Assembly: GCF_900637515.1 (NCBI RefSeq)
Contig: NZ_LR134375.1
Span: 1,075,952 to 1,139,951 of the forward strand
DNA length: 64,000 nucleotides
Reading direction: 5' to 3'
Source: Veillonella dispar
Lineage (GTDB): Bacteria > Bacillota > Negativicutes > Veillonellales > Veillonellaceae
Shown: in pieces, positions 60,844 through 64,000 of the stretch
Layout: each line of letters opens with the position of its first letter
Position numbering within the stretch: the first letter of the stretch is position 1
The notes under the pieces: model-generated
Told to the model about the DNA's origin: nothing
Database searches by the model: none
What the model saw: only the letters and a program-made list of their open reading frames with translations
Made by a program: the position numbers and the translations under genes

Positions 60844-62160
60844 TTACCCCTTTTGTATTGTACCGTAGCAAACCCAAGTTTGTGCTTTATCAATATAGGC
60901 TGGTACGGTTTCGCCAATTGATAAAGAGTCGTCTTTCGGGAATAATACCATTTTATTGCCCGATGTGCGACCAAACCACATATCTTCATCACGAGGACTT
61001 GGCCCCTCTACAATAATATCAAACACTTGCCCTTCCATAGGTTTATTTAGTTCATAAGAGATTTCATTTTGCACATCCATCAATGTTTGTAAACGTACCC
61101 GTTTAACCTCTTCTGGAACTTGATCATCCATAGTCGCTGCTGGCGTTCCAGAACGTTTAGAATAAATGAATGTATAAGCCATATCATAGCGTACATCTTT
61201 TAACAATTGTAATGTAGCTAGGAAGTCTTCCTCTGTTTCCCCTGGGAAACCTGCGATAATATCTGTAGTAACTACTACATCTTTAATTTTCTCACGACAG
61301 TAAGAAAGTAATTCTTTGTAATGTTCTACTGTATAATGACGGTTCATTTTTTTTAAAATACGGTTTGAACCGGATTGAATTGGTAAATGTAAATGGGTAA
61401 CGATATTGGAAGATCGCCCAAGTGCATCTATCATAGATTTAGTCATATCTTGAGGATGACTCGTCATATAGCGAATACGTTCAATTCCTGGAATACCATC
61501 GAGGGCATCAACTAATGTACCAAAATCAGTACCATCTTTGAAATCTAAACCGTAAGAGTTTACATTTTGTCCTAATAACGTGATTTCTTTAAACCCTTTT
61601 GCACCTAGTTCAGTAACCTCTTTTACAATGGCTTCTACAGGACGACTTATCTCTCTACCACGAACGTGAGGAACAATACAATAGGTACAGAACTTATTGC
61701 AACCATTCATAATAGGTACCCATGCATAAAAGGTGCCATTAGGTTTCGCTTCCAATTCAGGTAGTACAGAATTATCCATATCCACATTGATTTGATGTGT
61801 ATGACCGCGTTGAACCTCTTCAATCATTTCATTAATATGTTGAATATTATGAGTACCTAATACAATATCAATATGTGGAGCCCGTTTAAACATTTCCGCT
61901 TGATTCTTCTGAGCCATACAACCTGTAACAGCAAGAATCAAGTTTTTGTTTTTACGCTTTAGTCTCATTAGCTCACCTATGCGGCCATAGACCTTTGTTT
62001 CTGCATTCTCACGAACTGCACAAGTATTTAATAAAATTAAATCTGCAATTTCTACGTCCTCTGTAGGTGTATAGCCTACAGATTCTAACTGATGCGATAA
62101 GCGCTCAGAATCAGCAGTATTCATTTGACAACCATAGGTGTAAATATAATAAGACTTCAT
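60844..62160 (-). CDS. miaB: tRNA-2-methylthio-N6-dimethylallyladenosine synthase MiaB
   Basis: Radical SAM methylthiotransferase making ms2i6A37. The 438-residue protein has cluster cysteines in YTYGCQMNTADSE, LNTCAVRENAE and VTGCMAQ, the radical SAM CNKFCTYC near residue 157 and a C-terminal TRAM domain. GGAG precedes the ATG at 62160. It is distinct from MtaB at 40233 in its N-terminal QMNTADSER signature. It precedes mutS and shares a block with miaA, its pathway partner. Confidence 0.97.
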   Translation of the reverse strand: MKSYYIYTYGCQMNTADSERLSHQLESVGYTPTEDVEIADLILLNTCAVRENAETKVYGRIGELMRLKRKNKNLILAVTGCMAQKNQAEMFKRAPHIDIVLGTHNIQHINEMIEEVQRGHTHQINVDMDNSVLPELEAKPNGTFYAWVPIMNGCNKFCTYCIVPHVRGREISRPVEAIVKEVTELGAKGFKEITLLGQNVNSYGLDFKDGTDFGTLVDALDGIPGIERIRYMTSHPQDMTKSMIDALGRSSNIVTHLHLPIQSGSNRILKKMNRHYTVEHYKELLSYCREKIKDVVVTTDIIAGFPGETEEDFLATLQLLKDVRYDMAYTFIYSKRSGTPAATMDDQVPEEVKRVRLQTLMDVQNEISYELNKPMEGQVFDIIVEGPSPRDEDMWFGRTSGNKMVLFPKDDSLSIGETVPAYIDKAQTWVCYGTIQKG

Positions 62161-62168
62161 TCTAACTC

Positions 62169-63044
62169 CTATACTTTAACAATCTTACGTTTTGTTTCTA
62201 TAATATTCTTAACTTTTATAGACATACGTTCAATAGACATGCCTGTAATATACTCAATTTCATTTCGAACAGACTTTTGTACCTGTTGCATCAATGCTTT
62301 AACAGGATAACCATGTTCAATAACAACAGCCATATCAACAACTAAACCATTTTGGCCTTTGTCACTCTTTTTGAAAGAAATAACACTTGATTCATCAACA
62401 CCAACAACTTTTTTTAAGCCATTGCGAATCAATTTAATAATTACATCATCATCGAAGGTAAGACGTCCATAATAGCTGAAAGCAGGACGAACTACAGAAC
62501 GTTCAAAACCTTCTGATCCAATTTGACCCAATGTATCTTGATCTTGTTTTTTCAAAGTACGGCGACGCCACATGGTTTTAATTGGATCAATCAAATATCC
62601 TCTAAAGTGAGGTTTCAATTCCATTGTTGGAACTGGAATAATATGTTTACCTTCTTTAAGACGAGCATGTTGTGCTTTTTCAATTTCTTTAGGTGTAGCT
62701 ACATCTTCAATGCGAATGTATCGATCTGGATCTTGCAAGCCTAATGCTTTCGTAATTTTCTTAACCATATTATCGGATGTACCAATAATCATAAGCTTAT
62801 TAGGATTAATTTTATCTAATTGTTCACGCACTGATTTTACTTGTACTTCATCTTGGAAAATAGCACGACGAACAGCTTTTAATCGGCTAGATTCCTTCTT
62901 TGCAGAAAAGCCAGCTACAATCTTATTATCATGAATTAAAATGCCATCATCAATGATACATTCAATATTATTTTCATGAGCAACTACGAGCGCACGATGG
63001 CTTTTACCAGTGCCACTACTACCTACAAATGCAACGACTTCCAT
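62169..63044 (-). CDS. P-loop ATPase with C-terminal Asp23/Gls24-like domain
   Basis: A 291-residue protein with an N-terminal nucleotide-binding part whose Walker A, GSSGTGKSHRA, is at residues 8-18. The middle contains VATPKEIEKAQHARLKEG and IPVPTMELKPHFRGYLIDP. The C-terminal 95 residues fit the Asp23 pattern: YYGRLTFDDDVIIKLIRNGL, VVDMAVVIEHGYPVKALMQQVQKSV, then ITGMSIERMSIKVKNI. The ATG at 63044 with GAGG is chosen over 63056. It lies between the PHP gene and miaB. I do not know its function; two stand-alone Asp23 genes are at 13918 and 14326. Confidence 0.82.
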   Translation of the reverse strand: MEVVAFVGSSGTGKSHRALVVAHENNIECIIDDGILIHDNKIVAGFSAKKESSRLKAVRRAIFQDEVQVKSVREQLDKINPNKLMIIGTSDNMVKKITKALGLQDPDRYIRIEDVATPKEIEKAQHARLKEGKHIIPVPTMELKPHFRGYLIDPIKTMWRRRTLKKQDQDTLGQIGSEGFERSVVRPAFSYYGRLTFDDDVIIKLIRNGLKKVVGVDESSVISFKKSDKGQNGLVVDMAVVIEHGYPVKALMQQVQKSVRNEIEYITGMSIERMSIKVKNIIETKRKIVKV

Positions 63045-63059
63045 AGTCAACCTCATTAT

Positions 63060-63887
63060 TTATAACAAACTAATAAATTCTGATACATTCTCAGCGGATA
63101 CCAAGTAATCGCCAAATTGATCTGGTGCTTTTCCTGGAATACCATGATAATCAGAACCACCTGTAATAAACAAGTTATGTTCTTTAGCTAATGCTTTATA
63201 TCGTTTCACATCATCATCGTTATGTTTAGTATGGTAAACCTCCATACCATCAAAATCATAGGCTAACATTTCTACTACATATTCATCACTAGTTACTAGT
63301 TTAGGATGAGCCATAACGGCAAGGCCACCAGCTTTATGAATAATATCAATAATATGCGGAACCGCAACCTTTACCTTAGGTACATAGCATGGACTATCTT
63401 TTCGAAGAATACCTTTGAATACCTCATTAATATCCTTAGCATAACCACCATCAATTAATAACTGTCCAATATGTGGACGCCCATAAGCTTGCGTCTTAGG
63501 GAATTTTTTAAGTAGGTCATCTTTTGATATAACATATCCAGCATTATTACAACGTTTGATAATCTCATCAATCCGTTCTTCTCGTTTTGCTTTAAAATAT
63601 TGAATAAAGTCTTTTAATTCTTGATTTGTTTCATCAAAACGATATCCCAGAATATGAATCGATTTATCTTTATAGTCAGCACTAAATTCGCAACCATTAA
63701 TAATTTTAATAGTTTTCTCTGGATCTAATTGCTTTTGAGCGGCACGCAATGCTTTTATGCCATCAATTTCGTCATGATCTGTTAACGCCATCATAGATAG
63801 TTTACATTCTAAGGCAAGACGTAATAATTCTTCGGGACTTTTAACACCATCAGAATAGATAGAATGCATGTGAAAATCAACAAGCAT
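63060..63887 (-). CDS. PHP domain phosphoesterase (RNase AM/TrpH-like)
   Basis: A 275-residue PHP protein. Metal ligands are evident in DFHMHSIYSDG at the N-terminus and in LTDHDEIDG, plus GCEFSADY, GGLAVMAHPKL and a final GGSDYHG. The family includes 3',5'-nucleoside bisphosphate phosphatases and 5'-3' exonucleases acting on short RNA (RNase AM, TrpH). GGGAGGTG precedes the ATG at 63887. It is the first gene of the PHP-P-loop-miaB-mutS-mutL run. Confidence 0.9.
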   Translation of the reverse strand: MLVDFHMHSIYSDGVKSPEELLRLALECKLSMMALTDHDEIDGIKALRAAQKQLDPEKTIKIINGCEFSADYKDKSIHILGYRFDETNQELKDFIQYFKAKREERIDEIIKRCNNAGYVISKDDLLKKFPKTQAYGRPHIGQLLIDGGYAKDINEVFKGILRKDSPCYVPKVKVAVPHIIDIIHKAGGLAVMAHPKLVTSDEYVVEMLAYDFDGMEVYHTKHNDDDVKRYKALAKEHNLFITGGSDYHGIPGKAPDQFGDYLVSAENVSEFISLL

Positions 63888-63921
63888 AGAGCACCTCCCA
63901 TTACAATTATCCTATCTTTTA

Positions 63922-63950
63922 ATTATGACTGATTTAGCTAATTTATTCAA
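63922..63950 (-). promoter_or_regulatory. Promoter of the PHP-miaB-mutS-mutL run
   Basis: TTGAAT at 63950-63945, a 17-nt spacer and CATAAT at 63927-63922, about 35 nt upstream of the PHP gene. It is the only promoter recognised at the head of this long run. Confidence 0.65.
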
Positions 63951-63964
63951 GATGAGATAGAAAA

Positions 63965-64000
63965 ATTGCGACCCTAATGAGCATTCACTAGAATCGCAAT
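63965..64000 (-). terminator. Terminator of a gene lying beyond the right edge
   Basis: ATTGCGA (63965-63971) pairs with TCGCAAT (63994-64000), enclosing an inner CTAGTGA/TCATTAG stem with one G-U pair in the minus RNA, then TTTTTC. It ends the upstream transcription unit just before the PHP promoter. Confidence 0.8.

Noticed and set aside
1-64000. CRISPR arrays, tRNA or rRNA genes, insertion sequences, prophage or attachment sites
   Set aside because: Both strands were read for regular repeats, tRNA-like cloverleaves, transposase or integrase motifs; none was found.

Overview
This 64 kb window is AT-rich chromosomal DNA that reads as a Negativicutes genome, most likely Veillonella. The evidence is the low GC, clean AGGAGG-type ribosome binding sites, Firmicutes-type operon blocks (recN-argR, Asp23-nusB-xseAB-ispA-tlyA-nadK, hrcA-grpE-dnaK-dnaJ-prmA-rsmE-mtaB) and late cobalamin genes. 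The genus call rests on recognising protein sequences by eye, not on a search. Nearly every gene lies on the minus strand. Only three genes are on plus: a small orphan (24057), the thiol peroxidase tpx (35650) and a PsiE-like membrane protein (36276). No phage, insertion sequence, CRISPR array, tRNA or rRNA gene was seen.

Layout from left to right. 1-1717: a BASS-family transporter cut by the window edge, panC and panD. 1931-5029: lysine pathway operon dapB-asd-dapA behind a lysine riboswitch and terminator, ending in a strong hairpin. 5026-7150: argR-recN. 7471-15399: a long housekeeping run (efp, two Asp23 proteins, nusB, a TsaD-like paralogue, xseA/xseB, ispA, YuiD-type PAP2 protein, tlyA, nadK, MnmM-type methyltransferase). 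15415-23993: M24 peptidase, RsuA-like synthase and a late B12 cluster (cobU, cbiP, cbiB, cobS, pduX, cobD, cobC). 24440-30922: PduO-type adenosyltransferase, ndk, htpX, thrB, hom, ThrR-like ACT protein, a flippase-like membrane protein and a ChbG/YdjC deacetylase. 31108-35363: SpoU methyltransferase and a heterodimeric ABC exporter. 35558-36671: tpx and psiE on plus. 36764-39811: an unusually long glutamine synthetase behind a leader attenuator, yqeY and rpsU. 39877-47898: hinT, mtaB, rsmE, prmA and the HrcA/CIRCE heat-shock operon. 48238-56185: a small siroheme-type protein, hemW, lepA, mnmA, a methionine gamma-lyase family protein, miaA and an RsmJ-like methyltransferase. 56187-64000: mutL, mutS, miaB, a P-loop/Asp23 fusion, a PHP phosphoesterase and an edge terminator.

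Several genes form functional sets. dapA, asd and dapB build diaminopimelate, while hom and thrB take the same aspartate semialdehyde to phosphohomoserine, with a ThrR-like protein beside them. pduX, cobD, cbiB, cobU, cobS and cobC make and attach the aminopropanol linker and nucleotide loop of cobalamin, and a PduO-type enzyme adenosylates the cofactor. mnmA, a MnmM homologue, miaA, miaB and mtaB all modify the tRNA anticodon loop.

The most interesting material is non-coding or unassigned: an attenuator-like leader on the glutamine synthetase, a hairpin sitting between Shine-Dalgarno and start codon of lepA, a 105-nt three-way-junction element (ncRNA or MITE) upstream of hrcA, a multi-hairpin leader on mnmA, a P-loop protein fused to an Asp23-like domain, a minimal siroheme/4Fe-4S protein and a TsaD-like paralogue inside the nusB-xse operon. 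No computation was run, so folds and family calls are by reading.
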